Assembly: GCA_010015675.1 (NCBI GenBank)
Contig: ML977032.1
Location: 261,845-275,937 of the forward strand
DNA from: Byssothecium circinans
Taxonomy: Eukaryota; Ascomycota; Dothideomycetes; Pleosporales; Massarinaceae
Length of the DNA stretch: 14,093 nucleotides
Direction: 5' to 3'
A program made the position numbers and the translations under genes. Positions 1 to 9,591 of the stretch are shown here, piece after piece; position 1 is the first letter of the stretch; the number at the start of each line of letters is the position of its first letter. The notes beneath the pieces were generated by a model. That model saw only the letters and a list, made by a program, of their open reading frames with translations, was not told the DNA's origin and ran no database searches.

Positions 1-1158
1 GAGGATTACACTAGGGTTATAGGGCCATATACTAGTAGCCTCAAAGGACTTCAGAATTATTTCCTTTTTAAAGGAGGTAGTCCAGGCCTCCTAGAAGAGA
101 GGGAAGAAGTCTCCTTTCTTTACTAAGAGTAGTCCCTGGGCCTCGTGGAGGTAGGTAGTAAGAGCTTTTAAGTAGGCTAATAAGAGAGGCTTAAAGAGTA
201 CTACATCAAGGGGCTACAGCGTGTGCGTTGAATGAGGAGGAAAGATCATAAGGAGAATTTAATTGCGGTTACAGTAGTTAATAAAGTCCATAGTTACGTG
301 GGACCCATGGCCATCCAGGATAAGTAATTGGTAGGCTCGACGAGCTTTCGCTTTTATGTACTAATCAAAGATCTGCTTGAGCCACGCAAGGCCTATATCG
401 TTGCTGGTCCATCCATTAGGAGAAGTAGTAATGAAAACCTCATGCTTCCTAGCCTTAATATCCTCTACCCAGGCTAATTGGAGAGCGTTATTGGCAGCTG
501 CAAATAGTAGGCCTGGTGGCAACGCTGTTCCATTAGCACAAACGCAAGCTAGGATGGTTATCCACTCTCTGTTACCATCTTAGAGGGCTGATTTCACTTC
601 CCCACAGTCCTACATGGCTTTGCTGAAGATCCTTTTACTTCTTCTAATCACCCCTGTGAGGAAGCCCTTCTCATCTATATTGTACGTGTGACGAGGCTCT
701 ATATCGTACTCCTCAATTTTCTCTAGCAGAAGTTGAAAGAATTGCTTATATTTGACTCCTAAATTAGCTTGGTGGCGCACTCAATCCATTCCAGTGGCCC
801 AATGGGGGGTGATTTCAACGTTATAACGGTTAATAAATTGGGTAACCTAGCTTTTTCCTACTAGTTGTTCGCCGTTAGTTTGAGCAATTGATAAAGCAAA
901 ATTCTGCAGCATCTCCCTTGTAGGTGGTAGACGACGGGCTGTAAGCTTTTCTATATAGCTTACAAGCTCTAGTTCTTGTTAAGGGGTGAGCTTTCGCCGT
1001 TGGAGTTGTTGCTCTTTCATCGGCAGGTTTTTGCCCTGGTGTATCCTCCTTAACGTAGTATCTGGTACACCATATTTTTTCGCTATTTTTTAATACGAGC
1101 ATTCTTCTCCTAGTCCACGCGATTCGATTTCTTCAATTGCCTTGTCAATTGGATCCAT
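1..1158 (-). pseudogene. Fot1/pogo-type DDE transposase, RIP-degraded, cut by window edge
   Basis: Translating the minus strand from the ATG at 1158-1156 gives one continuous frame of 386 codons to the window edge, with no indels but ten in-frame stops (first bases at 1092, 981, 849, 783, 612, 582, 363, 261, 216 and 93). Between the stops the protein reads as a Fot1/pogo transposase: N-terminal MDPIDKAIEEIESRG with a helix-turn-helix region, a CENP-B-like DNA-binding segment (TARRLPPTREM), then the DDE core. The core acids are present: D162 in YNIDEKGF, D282 in LDGHGSH and D318 in PLDVVLF. The 35 residues between the last two match the DD35D spacing of Fot1. Nine stops are explained by CAA/CAG to TAA/TAG or TGG to TAG, i.e. 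CpA-to-TpA changes on one strand, as RIP makes; the TGA at 783 would need CGA to TGA. The enzyme would normally cut and paste its own element at TA sites; this copy cannot make it. The C-terminus lies outside the window. Confidence 0.93.
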
Positions 1159-1250
1159 ATTGGCTGAGTTGTGGGTGGGTGAAGGATTGGGTGGAAAATG
1201 CGGGGGTGCGCCATTTGCTGAACCCCGCCAAGTGCTGAACCAACACGTTA
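1159..1250 (-). mobile_element. Probable 5' terminal region of the pogo-like element
   Basis: Between the transposase start and about 1250 there is no further coding sequence. Two near-identical 15-mers, gccatttgctgaacc at 1210-1224 and gccaagtgctgaacc at 1227-1241, repeat with a 17-bp period and differ at two bases. Such (sub)terminal repeats are usual at transposon ends. A TA at 1249-1250 is a candidate for the duplicated TA target of this superfamily. The opposite terminus lies beyond position 1, so the inverted-repeat match cannot be tested here; the exact boundary is an inference. Confidence 0.4.
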
Positions 1251-1683
1251 CGGCGGCATCAGCGGCCTGAACAATGTTTGGTTCTTCCCTCGTAAATCCT
1301 TTTTTTGCTTCAACCGAATCACTCTCGAAACTCATCTCATACCAGGTATCGACGCGGTACCAGTGTTGCGATCTATGGAATAAGCCTTGATGTCCAAAGC
1401 CCCCTTCACCGTGGCGCAGCATTCTTAGCGCGGAATGAGTCACTCTACATCAACTCAACACGCGGGACCAGAGGAGTCATCGCAGAGAAGCGTACTGGGA
1501 GTAAGCAATTTGAATGTCTTATGTATTGGGTGTGAAAGTATAAGTAGAGTTCCTCATCCGCAGCAAACACATTTTATCCATCCATATCTCTTTGCGCATT
1601 GTTAGCGTTACTACTTGCGATACCCAATCTCATTTCCATCGTCTTTTTCAACCACATTCAGATACCAATTGACGTTAAAAGTT
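1251..1683. other. Intergenic, upstream region of the RNA-repair gene
   Basis: 433 bp between the presumed transposon end and the start codon at 1684. I find no convincing ORF that begins with ATG. It should hold the promoter and 5' UTR of the gene at 1684. A TATA-like TATAAG lies at 1539-1544, about 140 bp upstream of the ATG, and the last 120 bp are pyrimidine-rich, as is common in fungal core promoters. Confidence 0.5.
1539..1544 (+). promoter_or_regulatory. Possible TATA element for the RNA-repair gene
   Basis: TATAAG on the plus strand about 140 bp upstream of the ATG at 1684. Many fungal genes lack a TATA box and this six-base match could be chance; the position would imply a 5' UTR of roughly 100 nt. 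Confidence 0.25.
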
Positions 1684-4600
1684 ATGGCGGCAACCAGCCA
1701 GTCTTCCGCATCTTTCGCAACCACGTCTTACGAGACAGCACTTTGCATCATTCCACCACAGAGTGACTGCCGAGAATTGGACAGTCTACGAGCACTCTAC
1801 GACAAGGCCTACGGGAAATGGCCCCCACATATCAACATCGTATACCCATTTGTGGCGCCCGAAAACCTCCATCGAGCGAAGTCGCAAATCGAAAAGGCTC
1901 TTGAAGCTAGTACAATACCCAAGCAGCCTTTGACCTTGGATCAATCAGGATATTTCATGCACCGCACCAACTCCACTGTCTTTCTCAATGGGGGCGACTT
2001 CGAGTCATCGAGCATTTTGCTAGACCTAAGAGCGACCATTTTACGCGCACTCGGGCAAGATGCAACTTCATCAAATTTTCATATGACCATTGGACAATCC
2101 GAAAACGAAACGGAGGCAAGCTGCAAATTCCTTCTCAGCAAAGCGAGTTTGATACCTGCGTTGAGCTTCACACCGAATATGCTCGCTATTCTCGTTCGCG
2201 AGCGAACTTCTGATAACGAAGCAACGAGCCGAATGAGGTTTTGGGGCAGCATTGACCTTCGCCAGTCTTCATCACTTAACTCATCTTTACAGGAGTTCTG
2301 GCTCGAAGAGCCAAAAAACCAGCTTGCTCAACTGGAATCTGTCGACGATGAGCATGCTTATACTTCACCGTCTCCCTATTCTCGGCAGGTGCAACCCAGA
2401 GCCACATACGAGTTCGACATAGAACAGGAACAATGGCGCTTCGCAGAGCCCTCCACAGGAAACTACTTTCCGTCGACATCACTGGATGTCTCTAGCTACA
2501 ACGTACTCATCGACTCAGAGTATCCGCCAGCACGCGATCGAGACCCATCACTGGTCAACACAATCATTTCTGACTCTGCGATGGCCGATGTTCTTGTGCT
2601 GCAGGAAGCATCCGACGACTTTCTGTCATATCTACTAGCGCACGACGATATCCGTGTGCAATATCCCTTCACCTCTCATGGGCCGCCTTCACAAGCCAAC
2701 ATCGGCCCATTGCCTAGCCTTCGAAATGTTGTCATCCTCAGCAAGTGGTACTTTGATTGGGAGTTTGTGCCCTTCCACAGACGGCATAAGGGTGCTGTGG
2801 TTGCTACTATGCCTCACGCTGCTGGTGGCCTTCCATTCGTCATCGCCGGCGTGCACCTGACCAGCGGACTTACCGATGGATCTGTTGCAGCAAAGAAAGT
2901 GCAACTTCAGAACCTGACTAATCATCTGGACAAAGAATACTCAAACAACCCCTGGATTGTTGTAGGAGACTTCAACATCACGACTTCAAAGTGCACGATC
3001 ACCGAGGCGGTGAAGAACAAATCCATCTCTCAGCAAACGGTGCGAACACTGGAGTCAATGGAGATCATGCTTTCGGAGATTGGCTTGCTCGACACTTGGG
3101 CAGTGGCTAGAGTGGAGGGCATTGTGTCCAATATGGCCATAGAGACCGATGACCTATTCGAGGGCGAGGAAGGCGCAACGTTCAACCCCAGGGAGAATGC
3201 GCTCGCGGCTGCGACATCTGGTACATCCAACAACAGACCGCAACGTTACGATCGCATCCTTATGCGACCGCAAGGACTTTTGAGCGTTCGTCAGTTTCAT
3301 GAGTTCGGTCTACCTTGTACCGTCGAGGGTAAAACGCAGGTCCCAAGCGATCATTCGGGTATTAGGGCATCAATGATCATTCGCAACCCTTCATCTAGCA
3401 CCGCAGGGTCATCGGATATACTCTCACAACATCCAGTGGAACACAAGCATGCTTCGATAGATCTCTCGTACAAAGGAGACATCAACGAAGTGCTCAGCGA
3501 ACTCTCAGTATTCCCCACCGCGGATGAAGAAGACCGTCGTAAGGACGCTTTCGCTCTCATCAAGAAAGTTGTTCTTGGACTCTCAAGCAACGAAGAAGAA
3601 AGCGAGTCCGATGTTCCCTTGGTCATAGTGTCAGTCGGCTCATATGCACTTGGGGTGTGGACAAAAGATTCAGACATTGACTGTCTCTGCATCGGCTCGA
3701 TCAGTTCGAAGACTTTTTTCCAATTAGCGCGCCAGCGCATTCACAAAGCTGAATCACAAGGGGTACGGCTCCTCCGCAAGGTGGAGGCGAGCACTGGCTC
3801 CATGCTTGAGCTTTCGGTGAACGGCATCAGCATGGATTTGCAGTACTGTCCAGCTGCAAATATTGTGGAAAGGTAAGCATCCCTTATTAACATTCGTATC
3901 GTATCATGCTAATATATGAGCAGGTGGTCAGAATTCCCGAACTTATCTCCTTCAGATCCAATCTTCAATCTCTCGATCCTTTCACTCCGCAAGCTCAAAC
4001 CCATACGCGACCTCACATATATCAAGCGCACGCTTCCGTCACTCGCATCTTTCCGAATCGCGTACCACTTCATCAAGCGTTGGGCCACCGAACGTGGCAT
4101 CTACTCTGGGAAGTTCGGCTTCCTGAGTGGCACGCACATTACGCTCATGCTCACTTGGGTTTGTAAGCGGCTCGCCCATGATAATGGATCCATCACCGCA
4201 GACGATCTAATCACTTCTTTTTTCTCTTACTACGCCAACTTCGACTGGCAAAACGGAATGGTCTTCGATGCTTTCTTCCACAAGAAGAAACCTAGGTATC
4301 AACGTAGTGCGAGGGAGCCAATGGTGATTCTAGGATACCATGCTCCGAATTCCAACATCGCACATACGGCCACGGCGCCTGGGTTACAGGTCATAGTAAC
4401 AGAATTGAAGCGTGCTAATGAGCTGCTCTCAACCCGGGGAATGACTTGGTCTGCCTTTTTCGAAGCGAGCGGCGCAAACCCATTGGCAGGCACAAAACCT
4501 TTTCTGTCTACTCATGAAAGCTATGTCAAGATTGACATTCAGTACTGGGGACGCGCTCTTCCGAAAGGGAAAGGATTGGTGGGTTGGATTGAATCTCGCT

Positions 4601-5409
4601 GCATCAACCTCGTCGTTGGTATGTAACTCACGCTCAACACCGCATCCAAGTTTTTTACTAATCGGTCACTAGATATCCACAAAGCCCTTCCTCATCTCTC
4701 TGTCCGCATATGGCCAGCTCGATTTTCCGACAGCGAGGCCAACACAACTGACACTTACTACAATGGCTGTTATCTCATCGGCTTATCCCGTAACGACGAT
4801 GCAGAAACCCCGACTTCCATCGAAGACCGGAACCAGGCAAAACAGGCGATACAGAAGACCTTCGACCGCTTCCTCACGCAACTCCAAGCAGATGGCAAGT
4901 ACTACGACCCTGAGTCATGCTGGATCGGTATCTCGCTGGCAAAGCCCAGCGAAGTCAAGCACATGAGCCTCGACAATCGCGAATGGGGCGACTACATCGC
5001 AGACATGGAGCCCGATTCCGATGACGAAGACGACGTCTCAGATTCAGCTGAAGACCTGCATCCTCAGCCATCGCGTAAACTTCCCATCCGTTCTGCCGCT
5101 CCATCAATATCAGCGCCCGTTTCATCATCTAAGCTCCGTCCAGCGTCCGATATCCTGAATCGCCTGCGCTGGGATCCGAATCTCGATCCTAGCGAGTACG
5201 TTGTGGGATATGAAGATAGATTTTTGGGAGCCAAAGAGACGAGTCTGGAGAGGTGGAAGACGGAACAGACGGATGAGGAGTTCATTCCTCAGCATCGGAT
5301 ATTGTATTTCAAGAAGCGGGGCGAAGGGGGTGCTGGTGGGGAGGTCGTGTGGGAGAGGGCGACGCGAGTTGATAAGGTATTTGGGAGTGGTGTTGGGAGT
5401 GGAGAGTAG
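1684..5409 (+). CDS. Four-domain RNA end-repair protein: 2H phosphoesterase, EEP, poly(A)-polymerase-like NTase, MJ1316/DUF504
   Basis: Three exons, 1684-3872, 3924-4618 and 4673-5409, encode 1,206 residues. Introns: 51 bp (gtaagc...cag, branch GCTAAT) and 54 bp (gtatgt...tag, branch ACTAAT). Start ATG 1684 has G at -3 and +4; the frame is open further upstream but only with a TTG. Domains: (a) 2H/2'-5' RNA ligase-like, about residues 10-195, motifs H49-I-N51 (PPHINIVYPF) and H133-M-T135; (b) endonuclease/exonuclease/phosphatase fold, about 265-570, with N273, E308 (LQE), H391, D429 and N431 (GDFN), D523, and D556-H557 (SDHSG); (c) polymerase-beta-type nucleotidyltransferase with G652-S653, D664-x-D666 and D718; (d) poly(A)-polymerase central and RNA-binding region, with KRWATERGIYSGKFGFLSG at 781-799; (e) acidic stretch near 1073-1089; (f) MJ1316/DUF504 domain, about 1118-1200, a family proposed to bind cyclic-phosphate RNA ends. 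All key catalytic residues are seen. I infer it opens 2',3'-cyclic or phosphorylated RNA 3' ends and then extends them. Which RNA (tRNA, U6, mRNA fragments) is unknown. No signal peptide; probably nuclear or cytosolic. Confidence 0.92.
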
Positions 5410-5562
5410 GTTGTAGAGGTGCGCTTTTTACGGCTAAGATTGGCGGTTATTCACGGGGCGAAGCCGCATTAAGCACCACGCAATAAATTTGCTAAGCTTT
5501 GCTGCCTAGACATCAATCAACCCTAAATATTACGTCCAGTTGTGCGCACAGCGGCATCCAAA

Positions 5563-6243
5563 ATGAATCATCCACCGCCACCGCCATTACCCTCACCTCG
5601 TCAGGAAGGTGAAATCTCGAAACCTAGTGCTGCAATGCCACCACCCCCTCCTCCACCACCACCACCTCCTACACGCCCGCCCAAGCCCTCAAACCCGGCG
5701 GTACCAACTTCCCCACCCCCTCCATTGCCTTCCGACGCCATTGAAGCCTTTGGCGCCATAGACAAAACTCGCTTTTTGCAAAGCCTCAAAGCTACGACGA
5801 AAGCAAACATATCCAGCGAACCCTTCCAGCCATGCCACATGTTTTTCTACGGTTCACTCATGGACCCCGAAGTCATCCAAGCAATTCTCAACCTCTCAGA
5901 ACCACCGACTACAAGGCCTGCTACCATTTCCGGCTTCCAGATCAAAATGTGGGGTATATATCCAACTCTGATACCTGGCAGATCTGGGATGGTAGTTGGA
6001 TGCGTATGGGAGGTAACCTCGGAAGACCACTTCGAACGTTTGGCAGCTTACGAGACTGCCGCCTACAGATGGGTTGAGTGCGATGCAGTTTTGGAAGACG
6101 GTGCGGTGCTCAAGGGGTGTCGGACATTCTGCTGGGCTAGAGAGCCTGATAGTAGTGAGCTTGAAGACGGTAGTTTCGATCTAGGACGCTACCAGAAGTA
6201 CTTCAAATCTTCTGTCACTAGGCGACGATCGCCAGTGCCCTGA
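5563..6243 (+). CDS. AIG2-like / gamma-glutamylcyclotransferase-fold protein with poly-proline N-terminus
   Basis: Single-exon gene of 226 residues, starting at ATG 5563 (A at -3) and ending in TGA at 6241-6243. A GTG at 5542 is in frame upstream but is not a eukaryotic start. Residues 4-56 are proline-rich, with runs of five, eleven and four prolines. The fold begins near residue 92: Y96-G97-S98-L99 in FFYGSLMDP is the substrate-loop motif of the AIG2/GGCT family, and E164 in AAYETAAY sits where the family's catalytic glutamate lies. Enzymes of this fold cyclise gamma-glutamyl peptides to 5-oxoproline, but many fungal members have no tested substrate, so only the fold is firm. It lies 153 bp downstream of the RNA-repair gene on the same strand, so the gap must hold both a terminator and a promoter. 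The proline tract could bind SH3/WW/profilin partners or just be disordered. Confidence 0.85.
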   Translation: MNHPPPPPLPSPRQEGEISKPSAAMPPPPPPPPPPPTRPPKPSNPAVPTSPPPPLPSDAIEAFGAIDKTRFLQSLKATTKANISSEPFQPCHMFFYGSLMDPEVIQAILNLSEPPTTRPATISGFQIKMWGIYPTLIPGRSGMVVGCVWEVTSEDHFERLAAYETAAYRWVECDAVLEDGAVLKGCRTFCWAREPDSSELEDGSFDLGRYQKYFKSSVTRRRSPVP

Positions 6244-6979
6244 GAACGGCTTCGTCGCGCTTGAGGCAAAGCTTGTACACTTCCTTATCTTAAGCTAGAC
6301 GCACTGCACCTATGATTTCTTTCATTCTCGCAACTCTCGTGCTCGTGTCGTTATATCTACCATGTATGACTTTACTTATTTTCCTTTATAGAGCTAACGT
6401 AAAGCACCACCAAGCGCGCCACACTACTAAGCGCGCCAGTTTTCCTTAGCAATACTAACACTACACTTAAATGCAAAGCACCACCGAGCGCGCCACACCA
6501 CTGAGAGTGCTAAAACTTAGCATTTTTTCGAGCTAGTATTATCTTAATTACAAAGCCAAACCTTAATATTTTCTTTTAAGATTTCGCCCCTGGTACCCAT
6601 AGGGATTTATTATAGTTCGAACAACCTGCTAGCTCAACAGTACTATAGCACCTCACCTTGCCAGTTTGGCATCGCTTACATTCTATCTTTTGGCCTGTTG
6701 GGTGAATAGATAGAAATGTCTATGGTTGGGTTGTGCAACTCGTAAGCACTGGTTGGGGTCATTTGGAGTATGGGTTTGGAAGCCAGGTGGTCATCAACGG
6801 GATAAAATACAAGCACTTACATAATCATTAGAGTGAAAATAGATGGCTTAGAACTCACCAGGATGCTTGGTGCATGACGTGCCCACAGTATATGCATATG
6901 TCAGTAATACCTAAAGCGCAGCCAACATTTCATCATTTCGCGGTAACTTTCGCTATTAAAGTATCTCAGGACTCTTATA
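6244..6979. other. Gene-free intergenic stretch with diverged repeats
   Basis: 736 bp between the convergent 3' ends of the AIG2-like gene (plus) and the GH3 gene (minus). No ORF with family resemblance was seen. It contains the direct repeat pair listed separately, a small TGCTAA/TTAGCA hairpin at 6508-6522 followed by six T, and AT-rich sequence. It probably supplies both 3' UTRs plus old repeat debris. Confidence 0.6.
6401..6505. repeat. Imperfect 31-bp direct repeat pair
   Basis: Copy A at 6401-6431 and copy B at 6475-6505 start aaagcaccacc and share agcgcgccacac; they match at 28 of 31 bases. All three differences are transitions, and two are CpA-to-TpA type. A third partial copy, AAGCGCGCCA, lies at 6429-6438. 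This fits a fragment of a noncoding repeat that has passed through RIP; the parent element is not identifiable here. Confidence 0.55.
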
Positions 6980-9422
6980 TTACAGAATAGTAGTAACGTT
7001 CTTCAAGTCTTGCGACCTTGAACTAGTCCCGACCCAAAACGTGTAATTCCCACCCTCAGCGTACCATTTTGTATTGACCCAATAACCCAACTCGTCTTTA
7101 GGAATACTGAACTTCACTTCCCTACTCTCGCCCGGCGCAAGATGGATCTTCTCAAACCCCACCAATTGCTTATTTGGTGTCTCGATCCGCGTGATCGCTT
7201 TTCGATAATAAACCTGAACGACTTCTTGACCAGCGACATTTCCAGTGTTTCGCACAACAGTACTGATAGTGGTGGAGCCATTTGTACTCGAGACATCCGG
7301 TTCCGAGATATCAAACGTCGTGTACGACAATCCGAAACCAAAAGGCATGGGCACTTCGCGCTGCAAGATAGGGAATTGCCACGCAGAAGCTGGAAACCCT
7401 GATTGACCCGGGAATCCACCGGCGTTGTCCGAAGGCAGGAAGTCGTAATATACCGGGAGGGCTCCTGAGTGCTGTGGGATGCTGATAGGGAGCTTGCCAC
7501 TAGGATTCACGATTCCTGTAACGATCTCAACGATTGCATCCGAGGTGTACTCTCCGGCAAACCAGGAGTGTAGGATGGCATTTGCGCGTAGGGTCGAGTT
7601 ATTCAGAACAAATGATTGACCTCCGCTTAGCACGAGTATCGTAGGAACGCCAGAGTCCAGCACAGCGTCAAGGAGCTGTTGCTGTAAGCCCGGAAATCCT
7701 AGATCGGCGTGTGCAATGAACTCGCCATCGGTTCGCTCAAGGCTTAGAGGGTCCTCGTTGCCAGTGGACAGCGAGCCGAGCATGAGGATAGCCAGACCAG
7801 CGTCTTTCGCAGCCTGGACGGCGACAGGAATCTCGGAGGCGTCGTCGGTGTTGTTGATCGCGCAGCCGCGAACAAATTGTACGCTTGGTGAGCCAAAATA
7901 GTTTTTAAGGCTTGTGGTGAGACGATTACCGAAGGTATGGTCGGTGCTATTGACATTCGCATAGTTTCCGGCGTTGATGAGTGCTGCAAATGGTCCCAAA
8001 ACAGCAACTTTGGTGGTATTTGTTTTTCTCAAGGGAAGGAGACCATCGTTCTGTAAAAGGACGATAGACTCTCGGGAGATGTTTCTGTTTGCTTCCAGGT
8101 GCGCTGGTTTTCGAAGAACTTTTCCCAAGTTTTCAATACTGGGAACCGGCTCTTCGAACAAGCCAGTCGCAAACTTGATCTCCAAGATCTTCTTTACCGC
8201 TGCATCGACATGTTTCACAATCCTTGGGTCGTTCGTGAGCGTTAACAACGTTGGGAAAGTCGCAGGTTGAGTCGGCGAAAGCTCTAGACCGATACCAGCA
8301 GTAAGCGCCATCACTGCCGCATCTTGAATTGACTCCACTACCTTCTAGATCTTCATGAGATTTATGATACCCATCGCATCAGACATGATCAGTCCGTCGA
8401 ACCCTAAGGTACCCCGAAGAATATCTTGAAGGAGGCATTCGTTGGCGTGGACTGGAACGCGGTCCACTGAAGAATAAGAAGCCATGATAGCCAGCGGCTT
8501 AGCTTCCTTAATGACTTTGTGGAAAGGCGCTGCAAGGTCATTCATAATGTGGTTCAGGCCGCTATCGATACTTCCCATGTTGACTCCGCCGTTGTTGCTG
8601 CCGTAGACGAAATGCTTTATGGTGGTTGCAACGCGGACGTATCCTCGCTCGTCCTTTTCTTGCATCGTCTTTACATACTGGGCGCCAAATGATCCAGCAT
8701 GATAGGCGCCTTCGCCAAACCTAAAATGTTCACGTAAGTAATTTGTCTGCGGTCCCAGAGTGAGTTTCTATCGTACATTTCTCCCACTCTACCACCTCTA
8801 AGTTCACGGGCTAGATCGATCTCAGGCGACATCATCCAGTACGTTCCAAATACGCGGTTCTCGTCCCGAAGTGCGGTGACGACTTTCTCGTAGAGAGGAA
8901 TGTTCCATGCAGCACCCATGGTAATCGCGCCGGGAAATAAGGTGCCGCTACCACCGGCAAATGTGTTCATGGAGTCGGTCATTTGGATGTACGGAATATG
9001 AAGACGGCTTGAGTTGATCTGTTCTTCTTTGAGAGGATTGAAAACTTCAACTGCTTGCAAGGCGGTCCCATAGTTTGCTGCCGGAGCTGGAAGTGTCTGT
9101 TAGTGATTTACACTAGAGCATATCCGGTGAATGGGATCAGTGTACCGATATTTCCATTCTGAGTTGCTCGTACACTCTCATACAGAGTTCGGTTGAAGGT
9201 CTTCGTGGGGTTTACAACGCGTCGGACACCGCCCATCTGTCCGACTTTCGGTTCCCAAGTCATCTGGTCGAGAAGATTTTGAGCGCGCACAGCGGGCGAC
9301 AAGCTCGCATCCAGATATCGCGTCGTGTTCTGGCTGCTGATCCCATTTTGTGGTGTCGCAGTGGAAAGAGTGGTGAAGTAGACCAAAGTAATGAACAAAG
9401 CGGACCATGGTGAATGCATCAT
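6980..9422 (-). pseudogene. Secreted glycoside hydrolase family 3 enzyme, broken by one TAG
   Basis: Minus-strand exons 9422-9146, 9086-8777 and 8720-6980 give 775 codons, with TAA at 6982-6980. Introns: 59 bp (gtacac...cag, branch ACTAAC) and 56 bp (gtacga...tag). Joining restores GEMFGEGAYHAGSFGAQYVK, as GH3 requires. The N-terminus is a signal peptide (MHSPWSALFITLVYF, cleavage around TATPQ). The GH3 N-domain follows, with RLHIPYIQMTDS, TLFPGAITMGAAWN, KHFVYGS and FDGLIMSDAMG, where D310 is the expected nucleophile. Codon 321 (8347-8345) is TAG, in frame with the rest. Beyond it lie an intact GH3 C-domain (LERTDGEF, SWFAGEYTSDA, PSGKLPISIP, PFGFGLSYT) and a fibronectin-III-like domain (NTGNVAGQEVVQVYY), about 454 residues. 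The truncated 320-residue product would lack both. If whole it would hydrolyse beta-glycosides outside the cell; substrate (glucose, xylose or GlcNAc links) cannot be told. A consensus E-to-P change in TWEPKVGQM is also odd. A sequencing error at the TAG is possible. Confidence 0.85.
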
Positions 9423-9591
9423 GATTACCCTGATTCCATAGGTTATTTTGAGGACGTTGGACGGTTCTACAAGATGAGCGAAAGCCTCCGCAGGCATACG
9501 CTACATGTTAACGGTCAAACGGCCATCATCACAGCAGCCATCTTCTGTAATTTGCTTAGTCTCTCGGTCAAAAATTTTTTGATCAATAGTC
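9423..9591. other. Short gap between divergent GH3 and MFS remnants
   Basis: About 170 bp separates the GH3 start codon from the first recognisable transporter residues. It should have held two promoters and also the first half of the transporter, which is absent. No TATA box, no membrane-protein coding sequence and no transposon end were recognised here, so the junction of the presumed deletion is not marked by any visible element. Confidence 0.5.

Noticed and set aside
1305..1535. Plus-strand ORF upstream of the RNA-repair gene
   Set aside because: Starts with TTG, has no homology I recognise, and lies in the presumed promoter.
1615..1683. Upstream in-frame extension of the RNA-repair protein by 23 residues
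   Set aside because: The extension begins with TTG, not ATG; the first ATG in frame is 1684 in good context, and the extension has no domain or targeting signal of clear value.
3351..3740. 129-codon minus-strand ORF within the RNA-repair gene
   Set aside because: Antisense shadow; the plus strand there encodes the conserved nucleotidyltransferase motif.
5601..5840. Minus-strand ORF rich in glycine
   Set aside because: It is the antisense reading of the proline codons in the AIG2-like gene.
8346..8371. A GTATCA...CTAG intron that would remove the TAG in the GH3 gene
   Set aside because: It would be only 26 bp, too short for a spliceosomal intron, and has no branch site. The codons around the stop fit the family frame on both sides.
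9087..9124. A 38-bp version of GH3 intron 1, keeping GTLIPFT in the protein
   Set aside because: It would start with GA, not GT, and is very short. The 59-bp GT-AG intron at 9145-9087 keeps the same frame.
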